NCBI RefSeq assembly: GCF_036346105.1
Contig: NZ_CP107811.1
Location: 3,283,501 to 3,347,500 of the forward strand
Reading direction: 5' to 3'
DNA length: 64,000 bases
Source of the DNA: Streptomyces sp. NBC_00539
GTDB taxonomy: Bacteria; Actinomycetota; Actinomycetes; Streptomycetales; Streptomycetaceae
Positions 1 through 8,464 of the stretch are shown piece after piece (position 1 is the stretch's first letter; every line of letters begins with the position of its first letter). The notes under the pieces were generated by a model. That model saw nothing but the letters and a program-made list of their open reading frames with translations, did not search any database and had not been told where the DNA came from. The translations under genes were made by a program, and so were the position numbers.

Positions 1-915
1 CGCAAGGAGATCGAGGACCTGTACCGCCAGGCCGGGACGGCCACGGACGCGTACAACCAGGCGGAGAGCGAGACGAAGGCGCAGTCCGAACGGGTCGTGG
101 AGCTCGCCAAGCTGATAGCGGCCGGCCGGGACCGGATCACCTCCTTGAAGGACCGCGCGGGTGCCGCCGCCCGCGCCCAGTACCGCTCGGGCGGCCTGCC
201 GCCGGGCGCGCGGCTCGCGCTGAGCGGCAGCCCGGGCCAGTACCTGGACGGCGCGGACCGGCTGCGGCAGGGCGAGAAGGCCACCGCGGACCTGCTCGCC
301 GAACTGAACCGCACCCAGAACGACCTCCAGCGGTACGCGAAGGACGCGAGCGCGCTGTGGCAGAAGCTGGAGGCGAACCGGGTCAAGCAGGAGGCCTCGA
401 AGAAGCAGATCGAGGAGAAGATCAAGGCGGCGCAGGAGCTGGAGAGCAAGCTCCAGGCCGAGGAGAAGGCCCGGCTGCTCCAGCTGGAACAGGACGCGCA
501 GCGTCAGGCACAGACGGCCTGGCTGTCCTCGGGCGTCTTGAAGGAGATCAACGGCACGGCGTCGGAAGCGGGCAGGAAGGCGATCCAGTTCGCCACCGCC
601 CAGGTGGGCAAGCCGTACGTGTGGGGCGCGGTGGGCCCGCAGTCGTACGACTGCTCCGGCCTGACCTCGCAGGCGTGGCTGGCGGCGGGCCGGCCCATCC
701 CGCGGACCTCGCAGGAGCAGCTGCGGCTGCTGCCGAAGGTGGCGGTCAAGGACATGCGCCCGGGCGATCTGATCATCTACTTCGACGACGCCAGCCACGT
801 GGCCCTGTACGTGGGCGACGGCGCGATCATCCACGCACCGCGCCCCGGCCGCAACGTCACCGTCGCGGGCGCGGGCTCCATGCCGATCAAGGCGGTGGTC
901 CGCCCGGACGCGTGA
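1..915 (+). CDS. NlpC/P60 cell-wall hydrolase, 5' end outside window
   Basis: Open reading frame already open at base 1, so the start lies upstream; 304 residues are visible. The first ~180 are a charged Glu/Lys/Ala/Gln-rich coiled coil of the kind found in RipA/PcsB-like secreted peptidoglycan hydrolases. The last ~120 form an NlpC/P60 domain: an AQVGKPYVWG segment, the catalytic Cys in DCSGL, and the His in SHVALYVG followed by the IIHAPRPG strand. The family cleaves D-Glu-mDAP type bonds in stem peptides outside the membrane. The signal peptide must lie before the window. Confident for family; exact substrate is inferred. Confidence 0.9.
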   Translation, partial: RKEIEDLYRQAGTATDAYNQAESETKAQSERVVELAKLIAAGRDRITSLKDRAGAAARAQYRSGGLPPGARLALSGSPGQYLDGADRLRQGEKATADLLAELNRTQNDLQRYAKDASALWQKLEANRVKQEASKKQIEEKIKAAQELESKLQAEEKARLLQLEQDAQRQAQTAWLSSGVLKEINGTASEAGRKAIQFATAQVGKPYVWGAVGPQSYDCSGLTSQAWLAAGRPIPRTSQEQLRLLPKVAVKDMRPGDLIIYFDDASHVALYVGDGAIIHAPRPGRNVTVAGAGSMPIKAVVRPDA

Positions 916-1112
916 CCCGGGTCCCGCGGCGGCGGCGCGGGCCCGGCCCCGCCCCGGCGGGGTCCTGTCTCGATGGGCGGGACGGGGCGGGTGCGGCGGT
1001 GGTGACGTTCGTCATCCCGCGCCCCGGCTTTCCCCGCGATAACGGCATATGACGCGGGCTCCGTCCCGCGCCGCCGTTCCCCCGCCCGCACCGGCCCGCT
1101 AGGGTCAACCGC

Positions 1113-2396
1113 ATGAGCGCACCCTCGGGGGGAGCGAAGGAACCGGAGACGATGCCCGCACCCGTACCGCGGCAGCGGGACACCCTTGTCACCACCCAGG
1201 TCGGCCAGGTGGCCCTGCCCGCCGCCCCCTCCCTGACCCTCCTGGTCATCGAGGACGACCCCGCCGGCGACCTCACCGTCCCGGAGATACTCCACGCCGA
1301 CGGCCACCGCATCCGGCTCCGCACCGCCCGCAACCTCACCGAGGCGGCCCGGCTCCTGACCCCCGACGTGCAGTGCGTACTGCTCGACCTCTCCCTGCCC
1401 CACCCGGGCGGCGCCGCGGACGACCCGCTCGCCACCCTGCGCGAGGTCCTCCGCATCGCCCCCCGCCACGCCGTACTCGTCCTCACCGCCGAGGCCGACG
1501 CGGAACGCGCCGCCGAGGCCGTCCGCGTGGGGGCGCAGGACTTCCTCTTCCGCGACGAACTCGACGGCCGCCTCCTCAGCCGCGCCATCCGCTACGCCGT
1601 GGAACGCAAGCGGGCCGACGTCGCCCAGTACAAGCTTGCAGAATCGAAACTGCGCGCCCAGGAGAACGCCCGCCTCGAACGCGGACTGCTGCCCAACCCG
1701 CTCCTGGACGGCTCCGACCTGCGCTTCGCGGCCCGCTACCGCCCCGGCCGCAGCCGCGCCCTGCTCGGCGGGGACTTCTACGACACCGTCCGCACCCCGG
1801 ACGGCACCGTCCACGCCATGATCGGCGACGTCTGCGGCCACGGCCCCGACGAGGCCGCCCTGGGCGTGGAACTGCGCATCGCCTGGCGCGCCCTGACCCT
1901 CGCCGGCCTGTGCGGGGACGACCTGCTGGCCACCCTCCAGCAGGTGCTGGAAGTGGAGCGGCCCTGCGACGAGATCTTCGCGACGCTGTGCACGGTGGAC
2001 ATCTCCCCCGACGGCCGCCACGCCGGCCTGTGCCTGGCGGGCCACCCGGCCCCGCTGATCGTCCGGGCGGGCGGCTCGGCGCGGCTGTTGCCGTACGAGA
2101 GCAGCGGCCCGGCGCTCGGTCTGCTGCCCAAGGCCCGCTGGCCCCGGCGTCAGGTCGAGCTGGGCGGCGCGTGGAGCCTGATGCTCTACACCGACGGCCT
2201 GATCGAGGGCCGCATCGGCGAGGGCAGGGAACGCCTGGGCCAGGACGGCATGGTCGAGATGATCAACCGCCACCTCGACGCCGGCCTGAGCGGCGAAAGC
2301 CTGCTGGAAGCCTCCGTCACCGAGGCCCGCCGGCTCAACGGCGGCGAGCTCACCGACGACGTCGCCGTCGTCCTGCTCTCGCGCGCCGAGGGCTGA
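1113..2396 (+). CDS. Response-regulator-fused PP2C/SpoIIE phosphatase
   Basis: 427 residues. Residues ~40-170 are a receiver domain with the acidic pair EDD at 47-49 and phospho-acceptor Asp92 in LLDLSLP. A short helical linker leads to a SpoIIE-type PP2C phosphatase domain (~200-425) with the metal-binding GGDFYD and the IGDVCGHG motif. Such proteins usually dephosphorylate anti-anti-sigma factors, the receiver gating activity. Start at ATG 1113: a TAGGGT -10-like box lies 7 bases upstream, suggesting a leaderless or very short leader. The gene stands alone; the cognate kinase and target are not visible here. Confidence 0.9.
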   Translation: MSAPSGGAKEPETMPAPVPRQRDTLVTTQVGQVALPAAPSLTLLVIEDDPAGDLTVPEILHADGHRIRLRTARNLTEAARLLTPDVQCVLLDLSLPHPGGAADDPLATLREVLRIAPRHAVLVLTAEADAERAAEAVRVGAQDFLFRDELDGRLLSRAIRYAVERKRADVAQYKLAESKLRAQENARLERGLLPNPLLDGSDLRFAARYRPGRSRALLGGDFYDTVRTPDGTVHAMIGDVCGHGPDEAALGVELRIAWRALTLAGLCGDDLLATLQQVLEVERPCDEIFATLCTVDISPDGRHAGLCLAGHPAPLIVRAGGSARLLPYESSGPALGLLPKARWPRRQVELGGAWSLMLYTDGLIEGRIGEGRERLGQDGMVEMINRHLDAGLSGESLLEASVTEARRLNGGELTDDVAVVLLSRAEG

Positions 2397-2495
2397 CCCC
2401 GCCTGACCGCCGGGCCCGCGCCCGCCGGCCCGCCATGCCCGCGCCCGCCCCCCACCGCAGGCGCCCGCCCGGCTGCTACCGCCCGCTACCGCCCG

Positions 2496-2834
2496 CTAGC
2501 GCCCGCCGTTGTACGGTCCGTACGGCCCGTCGCTGCTGCTGCCGCCGGAGCGCCGGCCGCCGCCCGAGACCTGCTTGAGGGCCGGCCGGACGTCGACGAA
2601 GAAGACGATGGTGGCCACCAGACCGGCGATCTGCAGGAACAGCATCCCGAGGAAGAAGTCCACGAGGACCGTGATGCCGAGGATGACCAGCCAGAAGGTC
2701 TTGGTCTGCTTGTCCGCGGCCCGGTACGCGTCCTCGCGCCCGAGCAGCGCGAGCACGAAGGCGACGACGGCGAGCGCCAGCATGGCGTAGCCGAGCAGGG
2801 GGAGCACCCCGTTGTCGAAACCGTTCATCAACAT
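2496..2834 (-). CDS. DUF2516 small membrane protein
   Basis: 112 residues, with an N-terminal hydrophobic helix (~10-30), a charged GREDAYRAADKQTK loop, two more hydrophobic helices (~47-85), and a Gly/Ser/Tyr-rich cytoplasmic-type tail. This layout matches the actinobacterial DUF2516 family, of unknown function. ATG 2834 is taken as start because a GAGGCGG-like SD lies upstream; a second ATG two codons later is possible. Transcribed alone, downstream of and in the same direction as the HBHA-like gene, but separated from it by a strong terminator. Confidence 0.8.
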   Translation of the reverse strand: MLMNGFDNGVLPLLGYAMLALAVVAFVLALLGREDAYRAADKQTKTFWLVILGITVLVDFFLGMLFLQIAGLVATIVFFVDVRPALKQVSGGGRRSGGSSSDGPYGPYNGGR

Positions 2835-2924
2835 CGCCCGACCGCCTCTTCGCGCTTGTGCCGCCTGATACCGCCGATACCGCCTGCCTCCACGCTACTG
2901 GCAGAGCCGCCTTCACCCACGACA

Positions 2925-2957
2925 ACGGACCGGACACCCCGCAGGTGCCCGGTCCGT
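2925..2957 (-). terminator. Intrinsic-type hairpin after the HBHA-like gene
   Basis: ACGGACCGG ... CCGGTCCGT forms a perfect 9-bp stem, extendable by ACACC/GGTGC-type pairs, just downstream (minus strand) of the HBHA-like stop codon. Confidence 0.7.
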
Positions 2958-2980
2958 CATCACCTCACCCGCTCTTGCGA

Positions 2981-3556
2981 TCAGCTCTCTTCGCCGGCGG
3001 TGGCGGCCGGCTTCTTCACCGGCGCCTTGCGCGCGGCGGGCTTCTTGGCGGCGGACTTGTCCTCGTCGGCGGAGAAGTCCGACGAGGCCGCGGACGTCGC
3101 CGGCGCGGACTGGGCCGGGACGTCCGGCTCCACCACGGCGGCGATGTCGACGATGTCCTCGGAGACCTCGCCGCGCCAGGCCCGTACGGCCTGCTCGCCG
3201 TGTTCGGCGACCTTGTCGTATGTCTCCTTCGCCCGTACGGCGTACTCGGCGGCCACGCCGACGCCGCGCAGCGCCAGGTCCTGGGCGGTCTCGCCCAGCT
3301 TCTTCGGGTCGATCGCGCCGAAGACCTCGGCGACCTTGGCGGCGACGACCTCCTGCGCCTCCCTGGCCTTCTCCTGCACGATCTTCGTGTCGGTGTTGCG
3401 CACCGCCTCGATGCGCGCGGGGGCCTCGGCGCGCAGCTGTTCGATCAGCCCGGGCACCTTCTTCGCCTGCTGGACGGCGAGGTCGGCGGTGCCGGCGGCG
3501 AAGTAGAGGGGGGTCGGGTCGGTGAGGGTCTTCTTCAGGTCATCGGCGATGGCCAT
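2981..3556 (-). CDS. Heparin-binding-hemagglutinin-like (HBHA) protein
   Basis: 191 residues from ATG 3556, chosen because GGGAGG lies 7 bases upstream; an earlier ATG at 3577 has no such site. The first ~115 residues are a long amphipathic helical region (Ala/Glu/Lys/Val) without membrane segments. The C-terminus carries Lys/Ala/Pro repeats (AAKKPAARKAPVKKPAA) like those of mycobacterial HBHA or histone H1-type tails. In mycobacteria the tail binds polyanions; in Streptomyces the role is unknown. The XRE regulator directly upstream, 23 bases away, is probably co-transcribed. Confidence 0.75.
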   Translation of the reverse strand: MAIADDLKKTLTDPTPLYFAAGTADLAVQQAKKVPGLIEQLRAEAPARIEAVRNTDTKIVQEKAREAQEVVAAKVAEVFGAIDPKKLGETAQDLALRGVGVAAEYAVRAKETYDKVAEHGEQAVRAWRGEVSEDIVDIAAVVEPDVPAQSAPATSAASSDFSADEDKSAAKKPAARKAPVKKPAATAGEES

Positions 3557-3579
3557 GTGCTGGTCCTCCCGGATCACAG

Positions 3580-3972
3580 TCAGTTCGTGTGGGGCTTCTC
3601 GTCGTCGGCACCGGCCGGATCGGCCTCTTGAGCGTTCTCCTTGCGGAACGACTCGTAGATCTGGAGCAGCACCTGCTTCTGCCGCTCGTTTATGGACGGG
3701 TCGGCGAGGATGACGGCCCGCGTCTCCACCTCGTCGCGGTCCCGCTCGTCCAGGATCCCGGCCTGCACGTACAGCGTCTCCGCGGAGATCCGCAGCGCCT
3801 TGGCCAGCTGCTGGAGGATGTCCGCGCTCGGCTTGCGCAGCCCGCGCTCGATCTGGCTCAGGTACGGATTCGACACCCCCGCCGCGTCGGCCAGCTGCCG
3901 CAGCGAAAGCTGGGCCTGCCGCCGTTGCTCGCGGAGGTACTCGCCGAGATTTCCGACGTTGAGCGATGCCAT
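3580..3972 (-). CDS. XRE-family helix-turn-helix regulator
   Basis: About 130 residues. N-terminal HTH_XRE domain (residues ~7-62: LREQRRQAQLSLRQLADAAG, then VSNPYLSQIERG), followed by a helical tail with no recognisable effector domain. Start is ATG 3972, or GTG 3990 six codons upstream; no well-spaced SD is present for either, so a leaderless transcript is plausible. It probably forms an operon with the HBHA-like gene 23 bases downstream, and an 11-bp inverted repeat just upstream is the likely autoregulatory site. Confidence 0.85.
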   Translation of the reverse strand: MASLNVGNLGEYLREQRRQAQLSLRQLADAAGVSNPYLSQIERGLRKPSADILQQLAKALRISAETLYVQAGILDERDRDEVETRAVILADPSINERQKQVLLQIYESFRKENAQEADPAGADDEKPHTN

Positions 3973-3998
3973 GTCCCCATGCTGCCGCACCTTGCTAA

Positions 3999-4024
3999 CT
4001 ATTGCAAGCAGGCGCTTGCAATAG
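3999..4024. promoter_or_regulatory. Inverted repeat, candidate XRE operator
   Basis: CTATTGCAAGC-AGGC-GCTTGCAATAG: perfect 11-bp arms, 4-bp spacer. It lies 9-34 bases before the XRE start and overlaps where its promoter must be. AT-rich for this genome. Confidence 0.65.
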
Positions 4025-4059
4025 CTCCCACGGGCGGCCGCGCCCCACGGCGCGAGCCG

Positions 4060-4578
4060 TCACCTTCCCCCGGCCGCAGACCCCGCCCCTCCGGCGCCGC
4101 TCGCCAGGCGCTGGGCCGCACGGTCCCCGCGGCGGCCCACCGGCTCGACCCCCCAGGCGGCGCCCAGGCCGGCCGGCGGCATGTCGACGTAGATCGACTC
4201 GTACGAACCGGCCGGCACCGCGTACGTCTCGTGCCAGATCCCCACGGCACCCCTACTGCCCCGCACGCGGCGGTTGAACGCCGTCCACGCGGGGCGGTGC
4301 TCGCCGTCCTGGTCGGAGGCGTAGGCGAGGAGCTTCTCGCGCGACTCCCAGTACTGCACCACGCCGAACAGGCGGGGGCCGCCGGCCAGCCTCCGCAGGC
4401 CCAGCAGCCCGCGGTCGTCGTCCCGCGCGAGCTCCTTGAGCATGCGCGGCATCGCGACCAGGGTCGGCAGCCAGTGCCGTACGGCCCGCCAGCGGTTAAT
4501 CCGCATCCCGATGAGGAAGACGACCACCTCGCCCTCCGCGGCAGCCGTGACCCGACCGGATTCCGGTGCACTACCCAT
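4060..4578 (-). CDS. DUF4188 domain protein
   Basis: 172 residues from ATG 4578; an ATG at 4617 is the alternative. The core VVVFLIGMRINRWRAVRHW, then PTLVAMPRMLKELA and the LFGVVQYWES and HETYAVPAGSYESIYV blocks, match DUF4188. This is a ferredoxin-like alpha+beta family distantly resembling small monooxygenase or aldoxime-dehydratase-related folds; no catalytic role is established. The last ~25 residues are low-complexity Gly/Ala/Arg. It is divergent from a MerR regulator starting 80 bases away, which likely controls it. Confidence 0.8.
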   Translation of the reverse strand: MGSAPESGRVTAAAEGEVVVFLIGMRINRWRAVRHWLPTLVAMPRMLKELARDDDRGLLGLRRLAGGPRLFGVVQYWESREKLLAYASDQDGEHRPAWTAFNRRVRGSRGAVGIWHETYAVPAGSYESIYVDMPPAGLGAAWGVEPVGRRGDRAAQRLASGAGGAGSAAGGR

Positions 4579-4584
4579 TGGATT

Positions 4585-4640
4585 CCCCGTCCCTTGTTGG
4601 ATAGCGGCGCTACCCATGATTGGATAGTGGCACTGTCCGA
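4585..4640. promoter_or_regulatory. Shared MerR/DUF4188 divergent promoter with repeated TTGGATAG
   Basis: Two direct copies of TTGGATAG (about 4594-4601 and 4619-4626) flank a TAGCGGCGCTA palindrome between the divergent genes. MerR proteins typically bind dyads in an over-long -35/-10 spacer. Inferred operator region. Confidence 0.45.
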
Positions 4641-4657
4641 TGGAAGGTGCAAGAGGG

Positions 4658-5293
4658 ATGCGGCTGGCGGAACTGAGCGAGCGCAGTGGCGTGTCCACGG
4701 CGACGATCAAGTACTACCTGCGCGAGGGGCTGCTCCAGCCCGGGCGCCGCGTCTCCGCGACCCAGGCCGAGTACGGGGAGGACCACCTGCGGCGGCTGCG
4801 CCTCGTGCGCGCGCTGATCCAGATCGGCGGGGTTCCGGTGGCCGCCGCGCGCGAGGTGATCGCCGCCGCGGAGGACGAGTCGCTGGACCACCACCTGCGG
4901 CTGGGCGCGGCGACCCGGGCGTTGCCCACCGCCGGGCGGCCCGCCGAGGACGACCCCGCGGTGGAGACGGCCTGCCGTTCGGTGGAGGCGCTGATGGAGC
5001 GGCTGGGCTGGTCCTGCGCATCCGGCCTGGACATGCTCGACCCCGCCCACCGGCGGCTCATCGACTCGGTCGCCGCGCTGGTCCGGCTCGGCTACCCCTG
5101 CGACACCGAGCAGTTGCTGCCGTACGGACGGCTGGCCGCGCAACTGGCCGTCACCGACCTGGACATGGTCGAGGCGCAGCCGACCCCGACCGGGCAGATC
5201 GAGGCGGCAGTCGCGCTCACGGTGCTCTACGAACCGGTGCTGCTGAGCCTGCGGCGCATGGCCCACGCGGAGGAGTCCGCCCGGCGGTTCTGA
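4658..5293 (+). CDS. MerR-family transcriptional regulator
   Basis: 211 residues from ATG 4658 (GGAAGG 12 bases upstream). N-terminal winged HTH: MRLAELSERSGVSTATIKYY, then LREGLLQPGRR, RLRLVRALIQIGGV. The effector half is helical with Cys residues in ETACRSVEALMERLGWSC and YPCDTEQL but no clear metal-binding motif, so the inducer is unknown. It is transcribed away from the DUF4188 gene, the probable target. Confidence 0.88.
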   Translation: MRLAELSERSGVSTATIKYYLREGLLQPGRRVSATQAEYGEDHLRRLRLVRALIQIGGVPVAAAREVIAAAEDESLDHHLRLGAATRALPTAGRPAEDDPAVETACRSVEALMERLGWSCASGLDMLDPAHRRLIDSVAALVRLGYPCDTEQLLPYGRLAAQLAVTDLDMVEAQPTPTGQIEAAVALTVLYEPVLLSLRRMAHAEESARRF

Positions 5294-5366
5294 GGCGCCC
5301 GCGCGGCGGGGACGTCCGGGACCGTGACCCCGGCGGCTGCGGACGGGCCGGTGGTACCGTCGGGAC

Positions 5367-5762
5367 ATGGATCCGCAGGAGCTTGCCAACCTCGCGCATC
5401 TGCGCCGGGCGCGGGACCTGATCGACCGGGAGTACGCGCGTCCGCTCGACGTGCCCACCATGGCGCAGCACGCGCTGATGTCCCCGGCCCACTTCTCGCG
5501 GCGGTTCCGCGCCGTCTACGGCGAGACCCCCTACAGCTACCTCATGACCCGCCGGATCGAGCGGGCGATGGCGCTGCTGCGCGCCGGCATGAGCGTGACC
5601 GACGCGTGCATGACCGTCGGCTGTACCTCCCTCGGCTCGTTCAGCTCGCGGTTCACCGAGATCGTGGGCGAGACCCCCACCTCGTACCGCAGCCGGGAGC
5701 ACCACGCGGTCACGGCGATGCCCGCCTGCGTGGCCAAGGTGTACACCCGCCCGACCCGCTGA
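5367..5762 (+). CDS. Short AraC-family regulator (DNA-binding domain only)
   Basis: 131 residues consisting almost entirely of the two AraC helix-turn-helix motifs: MAQHALMSPAHFSRRFRAVY, then VTDACMTVGCTSLGSFSSRF and the GETPTSYR signature. No ligand-binding arm is present. A TACCGT -10-like box lies 6 bases before ATG 5367, suggesting leaderless transcription. It is followed 87 bases later by a VOC dioxygenase gene on the same strand, a common actinomycete pairing in which the regulator activates the VOC gene. Confidence 0.88.
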   Translation: MDPQELANLAHLRRARDLIDREYARPLDVPTMAQHALMSPAHFSRRFRAVYGETPYSYLMTRRIERAMALLRAGMSVTDACMTVGCTSLGSFSSRFTEIVGETPTSYRSREHHAVTAMPACVAKVYTRPTR

Positions 5763-5849
5763 AGCGCCGACCCCGCGCAACGCCGGCCCGCGGAACGCCG
5801 AGCAGGATCCGAGAAGCGGGCGCCACGGCCGCGGCCTAGCGTGGGCGCC

Positions 5850-6260
5850 ATGAACATCTCACTCCAGTACTGCCACATCACCGTCAACGACGTGGACGAG
5901 GCGCTCGGCTTCTACCGCGACGCCCTCGGCCTCGACGTCCGCAACGACGTCGCCTCGGGCGACTACCGCTGGGTCACCCTCGGCAGCCCGGCGCAGCCCG
6001 GCCTCGAAATCGTGATCTCCGAGCCGCACGCGGGCCGCTCCCAGGCCGACGGCGACGCCCTCCAGGAGCTGCTCACCAAGGGCGTCCTGCCGATGGTCGT
6101 CTTCCGCACCGACGACCTCGACGCGACGTTCGAGAAGGTACGGGCCTCCGGCGCCGAGGTGCTCCAGGAACCGATCGACCAGCCCTGGGGCCCGCGCGAC
6201 TGCGCGTTCCGGGACCCCTCCGGCAACCTCGTACGGATCAACCAGGCGCCCGCAGCCTGA
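5850..6260 (+). CDS. VOC-family (glyoxalase/bleomycin-resistance fold) protein
   Basis: 136 residues. Paired beta-alpha-beta-beta-beta modules: ISLQYCHITVNDVDEALGFY near the N-terminus and MVVFRTDDLDATFEKVRASG in the middle, ending in DCAFRDPSGNLVRINQ. Candidate metal ligands are His13 region, Glu in LEIVISEP, and the C-terminal module. ATG 5850 is preferred over GTG 5841 because TAGCGT sits 10 bases upstream as a -10 box for a leaderless mRNA. Substrate unknown. Confidence 0.88.
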   Translation: MNISLQYCHITVNDVDEALGFYRDALGLDVRNDVASGDYRWVTLGSPAQPGLEIVISEPHAGRSQADGDALQELLTKGVLPMVVFRTDDLDATFEKVRASGAEVLQEPIDQPWGPRDCAFRDPSGNLVRINQAPAA

Positions 6261-6277
6261 GGAGGCGCTGCCCGAGC

Positions 6278-6325
6278 AGTCGCCCGGCGGGTCGCCCGCT
6301 GGGTCGCCCGATAAGTCGCCCGGAA
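6278..6325. repeat. 12-bp tandem repeat (4 copies) between convergent genes
   Basis: Four imperfect units of GTCGCCCGNNGG/AA lie between the VOC stop and the methyltransferase stop. No coding role seen. Confidence 0.7.
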
Positions 6326-6331
6326 CACCGC

Positions 6332-7090
6332 TCAGACGCTGCCGATCAGGACCGTGGCGTAGAGCTCGTCCGAGGTGACCGCGCGCACCGCGAGCCCGCC
6401 CGACGTCAGGGCCGACGCCGTCAGCGGGGACTGGCGGGCGCTCGTCTCGATCAGCAGGTGGCCGCCCGGGGCCAGCCATCGGGCGGCCTCCGCCGCGACC
6501 CGGCGGTGGATGGCGACGCCGTCCGGGCCGCCGTCCAGCGACACCGGCGGCTCGTGGTCGCGGGCCTCCGCCGGGAGGAAGGCGATCTCCCCGGTCGGCA
6601 CGTACGGGGCGTTGACCACGAGCACGTCCACCCGCCCCCGCAGCGAACCGGGCAGCGCCTCGTACAGGTCGCCCTCGTGGACCCGGCCGCCGTACGGAGC
6701 CACGTTGCGCCGCGCGTACACCAGCGCCCCCGCGTCGATGTCCGCCGCGTGCAGCTCGACCCCCGGGACCCGCGAGGCCACCGCCGCCCCCAGCGCGCCC
6801 ACCCCGCAGCACAGGTCCACGACGACGGCGCCCGGGCCGGCCTGCGCCACCGCCTGCTGCGCGAGGAACTCGCTGCGCCGGCGCGGTACGAAGACCCCCT
6901 CGCCCACCTCCATGCGCAGCCCGCAGAACTCCGCCCAGCCGACGACCAGTTCCAGGGGCGCGCCGGCGACCCGGCGCGCCAGCAGCTGCGCCAGGTGCTC
7001 CTCGTCCCGGGCGGCCGCCGTGAGCAGCTGCGCCTCCTCCTCCGCGAACACGCAGCCGGCCGCGCGCAGGGATTCCACCAGTGTCACCAC
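6332..7090 (-). CDS. PrmC-related protein N5-glutamine methyltransferase-like enzyme
   Basis: 252 residues. SAM-dependent Rossmann methyltransferase: VVVDLCCGVGALGAAVA (motif I), ELHAADID (motif II) and VLVVNAPYVP, which corresponds to the NPPY catalytic loop of HemK/PrmC with Pro replaced by Ala. The region before motif I (GVFVPRRRSEFLAQ) matches the PrmC PRxxTE region but reads RRRSE. These deviations fit the actinobacterial PrmC-related family (TIGR03704-type) rather than release-factor methyltransferase itself. Start GTG 7090. The Eis-type gene lies 58 bases upstream on the same strand. Confidence 0.8.
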   Translation of the reverse strand: MVTLVESLRAAGCVFAEEEAQLLTAAARDEEHLAQLLARRVAGAPLELVVGWAEFCGLRMEVGEGVFVPRRRSEFLAQQAVAQAGPGAVVVDLCCGVGALGAAVASRVPGVELHAADIDAGALVYARRNVAPYGGRVHEGDLYEALPGSLRGRVDVLVVNAPYVPTGEIAFLPAEARDHEPPVSLDGGPDGVAIHRRVAAEAARWLAPGGHLLIETSARQSPLTASALTSGGLAVRAVTSDELYATVLIGSV

Positions 7091-7148
7091 GTACCTCAGT
7101 CCTCGTTCCCGTCCCGGCCAGTGTCCCCGTCACACGCTCCGACGGTCG

Positions 7149-8393
7149 TCAGAAGACGTCCGGGCACCACGGCCGGCGCGCCGTTCGGAACACCGCGTCC
7201 GCCAGGGCCACCGCGCCGGGCCGCTCCTGCGCGACCAGGCCGAGCGCCGCCAGCCGGACCGCCGACTCGTCCCCGAGGTACAGCGACCCGAGCGTGCCGA
7301 CGTCCAGCCGCAGATCGGCCGGCTCCCGCGTCCGGGCGCACTCCCCCGTGCCCGCGTCCAGCCGGTAGCGCCCGCCGGCCGGACCCGCCGGGTCGCTCAC
7401 CTCCAGTACGAGCACCCCGGGCACGGCGTACGTCCGCGCGCCCAGCGCCCGTACGACGTCCAGCAGCCGCACCCACAGGAAGTCGGCCGAGGTCACGAGG
7501 CGGGCGGCGCGCGGGTCCGGCAGGTACCGCGGGAGCAGGTCGTCGGGGGCGCGGTAGCCGGTGCGCACCTTCTGCACCCAGTCGATGGAGCACAGGAAGT
7601 GCCAAAGGGCCCGCTCCGCGGCCGGGGTCAGCGCGAGCAGGTCCTTCACCTCGATGGTGTTCTGCGGGACCTTCGCGTCCGTCCAGTGGTCGTCGGCGCC
7701 GTAGGCGGCCAGCCCGGCCACCTCGCCGTCCGCGTCGCGGTACACGGCGTAGAACTTCTCCCGGTGGGGCCGGGACGACACCTCCTGCAGGCCGGTGAAC
7801 AGGTTCCACCGGTACGTGCTGCGGTCGACGGCGCCGGGCGTCGTCGCGCGCAGCCGCTCGTGCAGCGCGGGCCCCACGCGCCGCACCTCCGCCCCGTCGA
7901 CGAGGTCGATCCGGCCGCCGTCCACGGGCGCGGGCCGGTGCGGGTCGAGGCCGGTGCGCGGGACGTCGATCTCCCACTCGCAAGTGTGGGAGGCGGGCCC
8001 GAACCCGTAGCGCCCGTAGATCGGGTACTCCGCCGCGATCAGGGTCGCCATGACGTCGCCGCGGTCCCGGGCGGCCGTCAGTTCGGCGGCCATCATCCGG
8101 GTCAGCAGGCCCTGGCGGCGGTGCGTGGGCAGCACGGTGACGTTCGTGACCGCGCTGCAGGGCACGGCCGCGCCGCCGGGCACCGTCAGCCGCTGGGCGA
8201 AGGAGCGGAAGGTCGCCACGCAACGGCCGGTGACGGCATCGAAGGCGCCCTGGGTGCGGGCGAGCTCACCGTTCTTGGCCCGCTGGGCCACATCCGACTC
8301 GGTGACCCCGGCAGCGGTCAAGAAACCGGTGTTCACGGTCTGGATCCACTCGCGGATCTCGGCTTCGGCTATCGGCCGCACGTCAGCGCTCAT
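7149..8393 (-). CDS. Eis-type GNAT N-acetyltransferase
   Basis: 414 residues from ATG 8393, where homology to the family begins ([17 protein letters not shown]). N-terminal GNAT domain with [20 protein letters not shown] as the acetyl-CoA pyrophosphate loop, a second degenerate GNAT region, a sterol-carrier-like C-terminal domain, and a terminal Phe (WCPDVF) whose carboxylate is the catalytic base in Eis. Family members acetylate amines, including aminoglycosides, with broad specificity. The reading frame is open far upstream, but that part is antisense to rsiG and is not used. Confidence 0.88.
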   Translation of the reverse strand: MSADVRPIAEAEIREWIQTVNTGFLTAAGVTESDVAQRAKNGELARTQGAFDAVTGRCVATFRSFAQRLTVPGGAAVPCSAVTNVTVLPTHRRQGLLTRMMAAELTAARDRGDVMATLIAAEYPIYGRYGFGPASHTCEWEIDVPRTGLDPHRPAPVDGGRIDLVDGAEVRRVGPALHERLRATTPGAVDRSTYRWNLFTGLQEVSSRPHREKFYAVYRDADGEVAGLAAYGADDHWTDAKVPQNTIEVKDLLALTPAAERALWHFLCSIDWVQKVRTGYRAPDDLLPRYLPDPRAARLVTSADFLWVRLLDVVRALGARTYAVPGVLVLEVSDPAGPAGGRYRLDAGTGECARTREPADLRLDVGTLGSLYLGDESAVRLAALGLVAQERPGAVALADAVFRTARRPWCPDVF

Positions 8394-8464
8394 AGCCGCC
8401 CACGCTAACCGGCCGCCCGGTTCAGGTCGCCTGATTTTCGGCGCGGGCGGGACGGGCCCCCGCG

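Noticed and set aside
777-2273. 498-codon minus-strand open frame opposite the SpoIIE phosphatase
   Set aside because: Composition is the low-complexity Gly/Ala/Val/Arg typical of antisense frames in GC-rich DNA; the plus-strand gene has clear domains.
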